A stretch of 64,000 nucleotides of DNA from contig VWRR01000005.1 in assembly GCA_013995675.1 (NCBI GenBank), positions 444,501 through 508,500 on the forward strand. The letters are read 5' to 3'. The position numbers were made by a program, and so were the translations under genes. Origin of the DNA: Cyanidiococcus yangmingshanensis (Eukaryota; Rhodophyta; Bangiophyceae; Cyanidiales; Cyanidiaceae). Position 1 is the stretch's first letter; each line of letters opens with the position of its first letter. Of the stretch, positions 43,901-55,265 are shown one piece after another. The notes beneath the pieces were generated by a model, which saw nothing but the letters and a program-made list of their open reading frames with translations, ran no database searches and was not told where the DNA came from.

Positions 43901-46900
43901 ATGGCGAACGAGCGTAGCGCGGAAACGTCAGGCGGCTGCAGCCAGCACGACAACAACCTCACCTGTTTCGAGCCGCGAAGCAAGGGCTCCAGGAACACGA
44001 ACTTCCTTCTCCGAGCACCACAAAGCGCTTGAACGCTGAACTTGCTCAACAGAACGCAGAGATCGCGAAAGATGCGCAGTGGTCGACGCGACAGCGCCTC
44101 AAGTACCTCGTGTCAAAATATGATATCTTTGCGCACTTTATCTCGAGCGGTTCTCTAGCACAGCACAAGCTCAAAGAGGCAGCAGGTTCCTCGCTTCCGA
44201 TAGAAACGAGTTCAGGAGCCGCAGGAGGTACGCCAGCTCGACGCCGTTTGACGGAGCGCGAGGAGGACGCACTTCTGCTCGAGGCGGACGAGGAGGGGCA
44301 CACAGAGTCCGTACACTTGACGACGCAGCCTCCCACGATACGGGGTTCCATGCGAGCTTATCAGATCGAGGGTCTGAATTGGTTAGTTCGTCTGCATCAG
44401 CACGGTATCAATGGGATTCTGGCTGACGAGATGGGTCTCGGAAAGACGCTGCAGACGATTGCGCTACTGGCGTTCCTGCGAGTCTACAAAGGCATAGGTG
44501 GCCCTCACTTGGTGATCGCGCCCAAGTCGACCCTTGGAAACTGGATCTTGGAGTTTGAAAAGTTTTGTCCAGATTTCCGGGTTGTTCGATTTCATGGTGA
44601 TCAAGAATCACGAGCGAAGATCGCCGCCACTCAGCTGGTGGTGAATCGCTTTGATGTCTGTGTCACTAGCTACGAAATTGCTATTTTGGAAAAGGGTGCG
44701 CTTCGCAAGTTCCATTGGCGCTATTTAATTATAGACGAGGCGCATCGGATTAAGAACGAGAACTCTGTGCTCAGCCAGGTCGTGCGCATGTATACCTCTC
44801 AGAACCGATTGCTCATCACGGGCACACCGCTGCAAAACAATCTGCATGAACTCTGGGCACTGCTGAATTTCCTGTTGCCGGACGTGTTTAGTTCATCGGA
44901 AGATTTTGATGCCTGGTTCGAACAAGTAGGAAGGTTCGACAGAGGACGAATCGAAGGCGGAAATGGTCAGACAGCTGCACGCCGTGCTGCGTCCATTTCT
45001 TTTGCGTCGTCTCAAGTCTGAGGTTGCTCAAGAACTCCCGCCGAAGAAAGAGACGATCGTTTTTGTCCGCCTGACAAAAATGCAACATGAGCTTTACCGA
45101 TCCCTTTTGAAGAAGGACGTTGATGCCATTAGCGGGCAGGGCGGAGATCGAGCTCGTCTACTGAACATTCTGATGCAGTTGCGCAAATGCTGCAATCATC
45201 CGTATCTGTTCGAAGGTCTTGAGGACCGAACCCTAGATCCTTTCGGTGAACACGTCGTGCAGAACAGTGCCAAGCTGGCCCTGTTGGATAAGCTCCTTCC
45301 GCGCCTGCGTGCAGAAGGTCACCGTGTTCTGATATTCTCGCAGATGACGCGCATGTTGGACATTCTGGAAGATTACTGTTGCGAGCAGATGCGCGGATAC
45401 CCATACTGCCGCATTGATGGCTCGACGGATAGTGAAACCCGCGAGCGCATGATCGAAGAGTTCAACGCGGAAGGTAGCGACAAGTTTATTTTCTTGCTCT
45501 CAACTCGTGCCGGTGGGCTTGGCATCAATTTGGCTACAGCGGACACAGTCATCTTATATGATTCGGACTGGAATCCCCAAGTGGATCTGCAGGCCATGGA
45601 TCGAGCCCATCGCATCGGCCAAAAGCGACCCGTCACCGTTCTCCGCCTTATTTGTGATTCGACGGTTGAGGAACGTATCCTTCGCAAGGCGCTGATGAAA
45701 CTGAAAATCGATAACATGGTTATTCAGCAGGGAAGGCTTGTGGAAGGCCAAAAGGCGCTTGGTAGGAACGAGGTCCTTGACATGATCCGATTCGGAGCGG
45801 ACTCGTTCTTTCGTGCGGATGCTCAAGATTTCAAGGAAGAGGATTTGGACGAAATTCTGCAGCGGGCCGAGGTCAAGACTAAGGAGGTGGCTGAAAGCAT
45901 GGAAGAGGAAGCGCGCAAGCGCCATGCACACGGGCTCAGTCTCGTTGATTTCAAAATGAACGAGGATGTTGGCTCTGTCTATCAGTTCGAAGGCAAAGAC
46001 TGGTCATCTGAAGCGGCAGCTTCGGCGAAGAATTTCTTTTTCCTTGACGTCGGAAAGCGTGAGCGTCGAAATACGATCAAGTCATATGACGAAGCAGCCT
46101 ACTTTCGGGAGGCGCTGTACCACAGGTGGCGGCAGTGGTGACGCCAGCGCTGCGCAACCGCAGCCGAAACAGCGTATGCGTCTGCCGCCTGAACCAAAAG
46201 TATACGACTGGCAGTTCTACAATGTCGATCGCATCATGGAACTGTACGAGAAAGAGCGAGAAATCATCGAATCGTACAATCGAGAGTGTGAGAATCTGCC
46301 GGATGACCAGCTGCCTCCAGAGCCGGAGACGCTCTCTCCTGCGGAAAGAGCTGAGCTCGAGTCCCTTCTACAGCAAGGTTTCGGTGACTGGCGTTATCGA
46401 GAATTCCAACAGTTTCTCCGGGCCTGTGAGCGGCACGGTCGGCATAGCCTGGATGCAATCGCAGCTGATCTCGCCCAGGTGAAAACGTTCGAGCAAGTCC
46501 AACAGTATGCGGATGCTTTCTGGCGTCTCGGTCCGAAGAACATTCGAGACTGGCCACGTATTCTGGAGCAGATCGAGCAGGGCGAAGCTCGTATCGCCAA
46601 GCGCGAGGAACTGGAACGAGCTCTTCAGAACAAGATCGCACGGTATGCGGACCCGTGGAATGAGCTGGAACTGCCAGCCTCTGTGCGCGGCAAGATTTTC
46701 TCAGACGACGAAGATCGGTTTCTACTCATCATGGTGAACAGCCTCGGCTACGGTCGCTGGGAGGAGCTCAAGATGGAGATTCGTAGAAGCTGGCGGTTTC
46801 GTTTCGATTGGCTGATCAAATCGCGGTCAGCAGTGGAACTCAAACGACGCGTGGATGTGCTGTTACGAGCCATTGAGCGCGAGCATGCTGAGCTCGAGAG

Positions 46901-47231
46901 AGCCCAAGCGGCAGCAGCAGCGCGCAAGAAAGACCGTCAAAAGCGTCCTACTGGTCGGAGCAAATCTGAGCCGAGCGCAACGCAATTCGACGACGATGCG
47001 AACAGAGCCGGTATAAAAAACCGTGCTCGACAAATGACTGATCCAAAAACGAGCTCGAAAGCTGCAAAGGCCAGCCATGGGTCGTCGAGCACAGTAACGA
47101 CGACTGGTCCGTCGGCGAGAAACACCAAGAGGTCTGGTGCCAAGACGAGAGCCGAACCAATGACGAAGAAGCGTCATGCTGGCCCCATCGATCGTTACGC
47201 TCGTCGTAAGGACAAGGTCAAGACGAAATAA
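43901..47231 (+). CDS. ISWI: ISWI-family chromatin remodelling ATPase, in several frames
   Basis: The catalytic subunit of ISWI nucleosome-spacing complexes. The SNF2 ATPase has Walker [20 protein letters not shown], the DEAH box [18 protein letters not shown], motif [37 protein letters not shown], and helicase-C motifs ([52 protein letters not shown]). The ISWI-specific C-terminus follows: [11 protein letters not shown], a SANT domain (about 46380-46480) and a SLIDE domain (about 46700-46860). The first long frame has no ATG. The only upstream ATG (43901) is in another frame, so a join is needed near 43920-44030. The frame then changes +1 near 44938-44942 (GACAG) and +1 near 46121-46125 (CACAG). 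Each of these two windows is under 40 bases and the flanking motifs are intact, so a normal intron does not fit. Confidence 0.93.
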
Positions 47232-47845
47232 CCTCAATTGGTAAGGGCAGGTCCATCGCTGATGTGCCCGAATATCGAGTAGCGCAGACCTCGTTCTGAC
47301 GTGTTCTCTCGGGGTCAGGTCAGCGAGGTGCACGAGACGCTACGATTTGGGTCTCTCTCTTTCTCTCGGATTCGTGCACGGAGCATTCGTTTCTACAAAT
47401 CATACCGGTGCTGGATACTCAGACGCTGTACGTGCAACGGAAATGAATCGAGACCGGCAAGCATAGAGTAGCGATGCGGCCATGATTGCGCACGCTGTTC
47501 GTCGTTGCTCTTTGTAGGGCGCTGTGGAACGAGTCGTCGTTGCGCATCATTTGTTCAGTTTTGATTCGATGTAGACAGAAAGACCGGGTCAGCACAATCT
47601 TCATCCGGATAGCGCGGCTGGATCCAGTCTTTATAAAGCTGAGTATCAAGACGCGTTATGGTTGAACACAGGGTCGCGCCAGAACGCGCTCATGCCTTTA
47701 TAACGTCCCAGGTGTCGTTTTGCTCGCTGGACGCGCTGCAGGTTTCTGAATCCTTCACTCGTACGCAATGCATGGGTTGGCCATGGAACATATCGGCGTA
47801 CAGCAACCCACCCATTGATGGACAGCACTTTGATGACCTTGGCTG
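47232..47845. other. Intergenic region between convergent ISWI and Z-ISO genes
   Basis: About 610 bases with short frames only. It presumably holds two 3' untranslated regions. Confidence 0.5.
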
Positions 47846-49081
47846 CTACCGAAAGAGCGCCGTCTCACTGGCCCATTGCAGAAACAACGGGTGGGCACTG
47901 TAAGCGGCGTAGACGAAAACGAGCACGCCGAGATAGGCTGGACGATACATCTCACGCAATGCCTCTCTGAGGGATTGCTTTCCCTGGACGATACTCCAAA
48001 AAGGCCAGAGACTTGCTCGATCTGCAAAGGCTTGCCACGTGAGCGTTCCAAAGCGATGCTCGAGGCGCCTGTCGCCATGCCATGCTGCCACAAAATGATG
48101 CCCTATCAAGGCGCAGCTGATTGTGATCGACATAGAACTCCCGATCCAGGCGCAATGGGCCAAACACCACAGCACCTGACCCCATAGTTGCGGATGACGG
48201 GTAATACGTATGATGCCGTTCTCGTAAAGACGAACAGTGGGTCGAGCGATGGCAGCAACCTGAGCAAGGTCCAACGTGGCCGGGTAGAGAAAGAGGAACG
48301 AAATGGCACTCATGAGCCAGATAACCTCATGGAAATGAGGCACTAGGGATGGCAGCTGTTCCTGAAGCCACACGAAAGCCATTCCATCTCGTCGATGAAC
48401 CAGGAAATACGCAACCGTGACACCTGCTAGAGGCAGCGAGACCAGTGCGAATATTATCCGATAGAGACGTTCTCCGATCAACCTGGCCACCGATACGCGT
48501 ATTGCGGCACCGCCAGAGTGCAACACTGCAAAGGCGGTATAATAACCGAGCATGGTGAAGTGTGTCTGTGGGTCGAGGTGATCGTGGCAACTCCAGTAGG
48601 CTGGCAGCACCCAGCCAATAAGATAAATAGTGCTGCCCAACCAGAGAGCAGCCTGGGACTCGTGGTGACCTTTTGGTGCCGTGTCAGTGATTTGCTTCGG
48701 TACGGAGGAGGCAACCAAGCTCGAGTGACGTAAATTCTGCATCACGTGGCGGTAAAGGCCGGGTTGAATGGGGCGTACAGACGCCAGTCGATTGCGGGGT
48801 CTGGACGGACACCAGCTCGCTGTGCCGGTCTCGAAAGTCATCTGACCATACTTTGGAGCTCGGCAAGTCCTGGTGCTCATCAAGTCGATGAACTTGAGCA
48901 CACTTTTCGGTCGCTGGTGAATGAAAAGTCCTCGGCTGCTCATTATCACACGGCAACCAAACGCCGTGCTCCCAGCGCCATCATACTGCCGCCTCGTCCA
49001 GCGACGACGATCGCTCTCCGGGTCTGAACCGTGAACGCTGGGGGCGCCTCGTTGCCAGCCTTGCAACAAAAACAAAATCAT
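47846..49081 (-). CDS. ZISO: 15-cis-zeta-carotene isomerase (Z-ISO), plastid carotenoid pathway
   Basis: Z-ISO is a haem-binding membrane enzyme that isomerises the 15-cis bond of zeta-carotene in plastid carotenoid synthesis, between PDS and ZDS. It belongs to the NnrU family. The frame starts at ATG 49081 (411 residues). An ATG at 48943 would give a more typical transit peptide, and I cannot decide between them. Matching family blocks are AVLHSGGAAIRVSVARLIGE, LFLYPATLDLAQVAAIARP, IIRITRHPQLWGQVLWCLAH (with candidate haem-ligand His residues) and IGHHFVAAWHGDRRLEHRFG. Five to six hydrophobic helices are visible. This is the clearest sign that the organism has a carotenoid-making plastid. 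Confidence 0.92.
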   Translation of the reverse strand: MILFLLQGWQRGAPSVHGSDPESDRRRWTRRQYDGAGSTAFGCRVIMSSRGLFIHQRPKSVLKFIDLMSTRTCRAPKYGQMTFETGTASWCPSRPRNRLASVRPIQPGLYRHVMQNLRHSSLVASSVPKQITDTAPKGHHESQAALWLGSTIYLIGWVLPAYWSCHDHLDPQTHFTMLGYYTAFAVLHSGGAAIRVSVARLIGERLYRIIFALVSLPLAGVTVAYFLVHRRDGMAFVWLQEQLPSLVPHFHEVIWLMSAISFLFLYPATLDLAQVAAIARPTVRLYENGIIRITRHPQLWGQVLWCLAHCAWIGSSMSITISCALIGHHFVAAWHGDRRLEHRFGTLTWQAFADRASLWPFWSIVQGKQSLREALREMYRPAYLGVLVFVYAAYSAHPLFLQWASETALFR

Positions 49082-49811
49082 AAGGCGCTGCGCTTTTTAG
49101 TACACCAACGCCCGGCGTCCCGCGTTGAGCGGCGTCGAGAACTGACAAGGGTTGTGGCCGTCGAGAACAGGACCGAGGCCATCATGAGCCTGACTCGTTG
49201 GTCCGACTCCTCCACAACCAGCATGGATCGAGAGAGAGAAACGCTTCAGACTTGGTGTTGAGGCAGTTCCTCAGAAACCTTTCATAGCGCTCTCCTGAAA
49301 CGAATCAACTCGAGCAACGAGAAGATACCGTTTGCATGAAACTCGAACGATTCTCTGATCGATCGATAACCATCCCTATGATGGATGTTTCTCACCGACT
49401 GGCCTGTCGTACCGCTTCATACTTGAAAGAGACGCGTGGGCGTGCATCTCTTCATCGCTGACCAGGAACGTGACTCGAACCGTGGATAATCATATTTGAA
49501 TACCGAACCGTCAGACTGGGCCTGTGTTCGGAACGAGCTGCAAGTACATACGACGACCGAGTCGAAGCGTCCTTCAGGTTCATGACATGTTCAAGTCAAC
49601 AGTATATTCCATACATCCGTTTCTAATTCCTAAATTCTTCCAAATCATCCATTTTAATGCAAGCGTTGGAAAGCCTAACAAAGAGACTGAAAGTGTTTGG
49701 CTTGCAGTTTGGTTGGCGGCGGTTGGGGTGCCGTCGGAACCTGCCAACAAGCGTCCTTGACGACGTTTTGCGCTTGTGCGTTCTCAGAATCGCTTTGCTG
49801 ACTGGCAAAAC
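49082..49811. other. Upstream region between Z-ISO and FGAM synthase starts
   Basis: About 730 bases between divergent starts, with short frames only. It contains both promoters; no specific element is identifiable. Confidence 0.45.
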
Positions 49812-52800
49812 ATGCCTATCTGTTTCGTGACAACTCCGTTATTTCGTCGGAAATGGAGTCTGATTGAGAATAGGGACCAAACGCTTTCGTGGAAGGGGCG
49901 TCTGTGGCGACGAACACGAAAGGCGCCAGGTCGTCGAGCGTACCTGCGCTGCGTCGATGCGGCTCCGGTCTCGGAACGGCCTGATCGTCCTTCACTCAAT
50001 ACTTCTGTCTTTCTTCGTCGATTTTATCGCTATCTTGGCTTGGACCCGTTGGTGGTAAGTGCCGCCAAAGTGGCCTATCGTCGAGCGGCGACCGCGTTGT
50101 CGTTGCCATGCGAACCGATACCCGCGTTCAGCGTTGAGCGGGAAGACTGTTTCTATGTTCTGTGCAGTGACGCCTCTGGTGAGCTCACGGACATGGAGGA
50201 GGAGATATTGCGCTGGTTGCTTTCGGAAACATTTGAGCCGGAGCGTTTTCGAGAGGGCGTGCCCTTCCTGGCACACCACCTGATTGAGGTTGGACCGCGA
50301 CTGAACTTTCAGACTGCTTGGTCGTCCAACGCTGTGAACATTTGCCTCGCTTGTGGGCTCACCAAAGTGCTGCGCATTGAGCGAAGTCGGCGATACTTAC
50401 TCGAGTCGGATACGAAGAACATGGACGCTGCACCGCATGTGAAAGATATCCTACAGAGCCCATTATTCAGAGAGGCGTTGCTCGAGCGACTGCATGACCG
50501 TATGACGGAGCAGATCTATGAAGAGCCGCTCAAATCCCTGAGCGTAGACATAGAACCAGCAGAGGTCTATCGGATTCCGTTACTCCGCGATGGCATTGGT
50601 GCGTTGCGTCGCGCAAGTCAAGAGCTTGGTCTTGGCTTTGATGACTGGGACCTCCAGTACTACCACGAATTGTTTCGGGATCTGGGGCGGGATCCGACAA
50701 ATGTCGAGCTTTTTGACATCGCCCAGTCGAACTCGGAACATTCTCGTCACTGGTTATTTCGTGGAAACGTGGTTATTGATGGCGTGCAAATGCCGTACTC
50801 GCTGATGGATCTGGTGCGGGAGCCGCTTCGTCGTCGACCCGGGAACTCAGTACTGGCCTTTTGCGATAACGCTTCGACGATCCGCGGTCTAAGACCAATT
50901 CCTGTGTTGATGCCCTCGGATCCCGATGCTTCCTCAGCGTTTGTTGCACGCACCCTGGACTATGACGCTCTCATGACAGCGGAAACGCACAACTTTCCCT
51001 CGGGCGTTGCTCCATTTGCTGGAGCCGAAACGGGAACCGGGGGACGCATTCGCGATACGGCCGCGACCGGCACCGGCTCCCTGGTGATTGCCGGAACTGC
51101 TGGCTACAGTGTCGGTAATCTACATATTCCGGGGTATCCATTGCCCTGGGAAGATGCCTCAATGTCGTATCCGAACAACCTCGAATCGCCCTTGAATATC
51201 TGTATTCAAGCGAGCAATGGAGCGAGCGATTACGGGAACAAATTCGGGGAACCCGTCATTCAAGGTTTTTGCCGCTCTTTTGGTCTCCGATTGCCTCATT
51301 CAAATGAGCGGCGCGAGTATGTCAAACCGATCATGTTCAGTGGCGGTGTCGGCATGATGGATCACCAGCATGCCCAGAAAAAAGCACCGGAGCGGGGAAT
51401 GCTGGTGGTGAAAATCGGCGGTCCAGCATATCGTATTGGCATGGGTGGTGGAGCAGCCTCCTCAATGGTCCAGGGCGAGAATCGATCCGAGCTGGATTTC
51501 GATGCTGTCCAACGAGGTGATGCCGAAATGGAGCAGCGTGCCTATCGGGTGCTGCGAGCTTGCGTCGAGCTTGGGTCCTCCAATCCGATCATCAGTCTTC
51601 ATGACCAGGGTGCTGGCGGCAACTGCAATGTTGTCAAAGAGCTGATCTACCCGCAGGGGGCACGAATCGACATTCGCCAGGTGGTCCTAGGGGATCAATC
51701 TCTATCTGTGCTAGAGATTTGGGTAGCCGAATACCAGGAACAGTTTGGTTTGTTGTTGCGACCTGAATCACTCGCGATGTTTCGGCGGCTCTGTGAGCGC
51801 GAAAATGTACCCTTGGCTGTTCTAGGTCAGATCGACGGGAGTGGCCGCATCGTACTTTACGACAGCCTACGTCAAGAGGTTGTTGTCGATCTGGACCTGG
51901 AGCGAGTTCTGGGCAAGCTGCCACGCAAAACTTTTCACGATTCTCGGGCATATCGTACGCGTCTTGGCCCGTTGGAGCTTCCCTTTGTTTCCCGGGGCTC
52001 ATTACGAGCCGAGTCGGCGGGTGATCTCTTGCACATTCTGGACCGAGTGCTGCGCTTGGTATCCGTAGGCAGCAAACGTTTCCTGACCACGAAAGTGGAT
52101 CGCTCTGTTACTGGACTTGTTGCACAGCAGCAGACAGTCGGTCCAGTTCAGTTGCCCCTTGCAGATGTCGCTGTCGTGGCCCAAAGTCACTTGGATCAAG
52201 TGGGGACAGCGATCGCCACCGGAGAGCAGTGCATCAAGTCTTGATTTCGGCACCAGCGATGGCGCGCATGGCAGTGGCGGAGATGCTTACCAACATGGCT
52301 GCCGCACGGATCAGTGTACTCACGGATATCAAGTGCGAGGGCAACTGGATGGTGGCTGGCAAACTCCCTGGTGAGCTTGTGGGCATGTACGAAGCCGCTG
52401 AAGCGCTCAGCAATACGTTCATTGCTTTTGGAATGGCCATAGATGGAGGCAAGGACAGCGTCAGCATGGCGGCGCGCTGTCCCGGGGAGCTCCAGCCGGT
52501 TCGAGCGCCACTGACTTTGGTGCTTAGCGGCTATGCTCCAGTTCCAGACGTGAATCGGGTACTGACACCGGATATCAAACGCCCTGGTGAGAGCGTTATT
52601 CTACTGATCGATCCCAGTCAAGGTGCTCAACGTCTCGGTGGGAGCGCGCTTGCGCAAGTCTTTGGCCAGCTCGGAGACGCGTGCCCTGATCTGGATGATC
52701 ATGAACCGCTTCGTATTGCCTTTGAAGCAGTTCAGGAGCTGCACCAGCGCCAGCAGTTACTCGCTTATCATGATCGCTCGGATGGCGGAGTCGTCGTATC

Positions 52801-53042
52801 CCTCTTGGAGATGGCCTTTGCGGGGAATTGCGGCCTCGATATTCTGCTTGATCCTCAGAATATTGGTGAGTTGTTCACGGAGGAAGTCGGTCTGTTGGTA
52901 GAGGTTCAGATGAGCGAAGCTCATTCGGTGCGGCACTGGATCCAGTCTCAGGACCCGGCACAGAGACTGCGATGCATGGAAGTCGCGCGAACGCGACGTG
53001 ATACGCTGATCCAGTTCAGAGGCAACCTGGAAGGCGCTGTGA

Positions 53043-53074
<32 letters not shown>

Positions 53075-54079
53075 GTGATCGATCTGGGAGAGCGCGCTCC
53101 CATCACTTTGACAGTAGACATGCGCGATCTTCGAGCCATCTGGGAAGAGACCTCGTTCCAACTCGATGCCCTACAGGCGAATCCGATCTGTGTTGAGGCA
53201 GAGCGCCGTGCCTGCTACGATCGCCGCGGCCTGATGTATTCGGTCCCATACACCCCCAAACGTACGGATGCGAAAAAGTATCGCAAAACAGGAAGTCGAA
53301 CGCCTCGTGTCATGATTTTACGCGAGGAGGGCTCCAACGGAGATCGTGAAATGGCTGCCGCTTTTCATTTAGCCGGATTCCAAGTCCACGACGTTGCCAT
53401 GCGGGATATTCTCGCTGGTCGTGTACATTTGGATGCATTTCAGGGTATTGCATTTGTTGGCGGATTTAGCTTCGCGGATGTGCTTGGCTCCGGCAAGGGT
53501 TGGGCTGGGGTTATTCGGTTTCGACCAGAGGTCGCTGCACAATTCGAGCGCTTTCGCTCACGTCCGGACACGTTCTCTCTCGGCGTGTGCAATGGATGTC
53601 AGTTGATGGCGCTACTTGGTTGGGTTCCGGGTCGTTTCGTCCGCAATGAGTCGGAACGCTTTGAATCTCGCTTTAGTCTGGTGCGAATCAATCCAGACAA
53701 CCCTGCAATGATGCTACGCGGCATGGAGAACGCAGTGCTTGGCGTCTGGGTGTCCCATGGCGAAGGACGAGCGATTTTCCCTGCTGGTGATCGACCCGAT
53801 ATTATTCCAATGCAGTACGCTGACGATCACGGGCAAGTCGTGTCTGTTACTGGCCGGAATCGAGGCTATCCGTTCTGCCCAAACGGAAGCGTCGATGCAG
53901 TTGCCGCGGTCGTGAGCCCCGACGGGCGTCATCTGGCGATGATGCCACACCCCGAGCGCACCATTCATCTATGGAACTGGGCTTATCTTCCGGAGGAGCA
54001 CCGCCGGGTGTGGGAGGTTTCTCCGTGGTTGCGTCTCTTTCAGAATGCGCGCGAATGGTGCGATAAACAAGCGACCTGA
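49812..54079 (+). CDS. PFAS: Phosphoribosylformylglycinamidine (FGAM) synthase, with a frame change
   Basis: The large PurL-type enzyme of de novo purine synthesis. It converts FGAR, glutamine and ATP to FGAM. The first ATG is 49812; the basic N-terminus (CFVTTPLFRRKWSLIE) suggests organelle targeting. Core blocks are FDIAQSNSEHSRHWLFRG, AETHNFPSGVAPFAGAETGT, GVGMMDHQHAQKK and LPLADVAVVAQSHLDQVGTA. The frame stops at 52244; the family sequence continues in the -1 frame (LISAPAMARMAVAEMLTNMA, DGGKDSVSMAARCPGELQPV). The join is at a TCTTGA step (52239-52244) where one missing T would restore continuity. The C-terminal glutaminase has its nucleophile in LGVCNGCQLMALLGWVPG and the His/Glu pair in MMPHPERTIHLW. 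A nine-unit AGC tract encodes poly-Ser near residue 1080. Total length is about 1,420 residues, normal for the family. Confidence 0.95.
53048..53074 (+). repeat. AGC trinucleotide repeat (poly-Ser) in FGAM synthase
   Basis: Nine AGC units encode nine serines in a surface-loop region between the FGAM synthase core and its glutaminase domain. The repeat keeps frame, so copy-number changes would be tolerated. Confidence 0.9.
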
Positions 54080-55265
54080 AACGATCGCGCGACCGACGCA
54101 GCATTGCTGACCCGAGAAGAGCCAGATTTTCCGTTGATTGAAGCGCAAAGTGCGAAACGATATCGATTTGCTGTTCGATACTCATCATAAACGACGCCTG
54201 GCCGCTCCAAGTTTACCGATCGCTTGGTCTATGAATCGAGCGCTTCGAGCGAGGAGAGCTCTGACCGCCTGATGAATCCAAGTGCATCTCAGAAAGACGA
54301 TACTACTCCGCTCTATCGTTTCTGAATCGCGAAGAATCCTATCAGAAGCAACGCGCTAGGGAAAACGGGAAATCAAGGGAAAAACGAGAACCCAAGCGCG
54401 GCAGTATCCGTGTGTCTCTCTACCCTGTTTGACCCACATGGCAAGGGACACGTGTCCTACACGCATGGACGCACGCATCAGGAACCAATCGATGCATGCA
54501 TGCATCACCGATAAAGCTGCACATGTCGATGATAACGCGGAGGCGTTGAAGAACGCCAGGTTCGTACGTTTACCTACCCTGTTTGACCCACATGACAAGG
54601 GACACGTGTCCTACACGCAAGGACGCACGCATCAGGAACCAATCGATGCATGTCGATTGCGTGCTCTTTATCGAATGCGCGATGCAGAGGCGTTGAAGAA
54701 TGCTCCTATCATTTTCGCTCTCTGCTTCCGAGCGGTCTCCAGAAAGCCAATGTCAAGACAGGAACTGCGATACCTTGACAAGGTTTATATGTGCGACAGC
54801 ACCAATTCTTGGTCACCATGCTGGCCTAGACGCCGGTGATATCTGGAGAGCACGATAAGCCATTGCCTGAGCCGCGAAAACGAATCGTCCTCAGCAAGGC
54901 AATCTAGTCACGACACCTATTCTGGTTGTTCGTTCCGCCAGGAGCTATCCTGTTGAGCTCTCCTTCCGCTTGGGGCGGTATTCCTTAGAGCGCAGGTCCC
55001 GCCAAGCGCATTCGCGGGCCCCACTCGTGGGCAGGTTCGCATGGTAACGACTCCTCGTGACGCATCGTTGCGCGGCACGTGACAACAGCGGCGCTCCCAC
55101 GAAAAAGCACCCGCGGGTTGTTCGAGCAATCCGCTCCATGCGCGAGTTTTTCGTGAAACGTTCTCCAGTGCTGGAACGTGGCTCCCTCGGCAAGCGCTCC
55201 TGAGGGGCCTCCTGCTGACCCCTTACGCCTGCCGACTGAAAACTTGTCATCGACTGCTAAGAAAC
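54080..55265. other. Intergenic region between FGAM synthase and MSI4/FVE-like genes
   Basis: About 1.2 kb. It holds an imperfect direct repeat of about 150-bp spacing (annotated separately) and short frames on both strands, the longest about 136 codons across the repeat. None is recognised. Confidence 0.5.
54421..54700. repeat. Imperfect direct repeat, about 154-bp spacing, two copies
   Basis: The segment beginning TACCCTGTTTGACCCACATG at 54421 recurs at 54575, about 80 bases long with two or three substitutions. A second shared piece (AGGCGTTGAAGAA) occurs at 54541 and 54688, so the copies have also suffered small length changes. Each copy carries CACGTGTCC and GATGCATG palindromic motifs. 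It is not within a gene. Confidence 0.88.

Noticed and set aside
46055-46125. Possible 67-base intron (GTGAGC to CACAG) in ISWI
   Set aside because: The length is in phase and the donor is good, but it would delete the conserved [20 protein letters not shown] stretch that ISWI proteins share.
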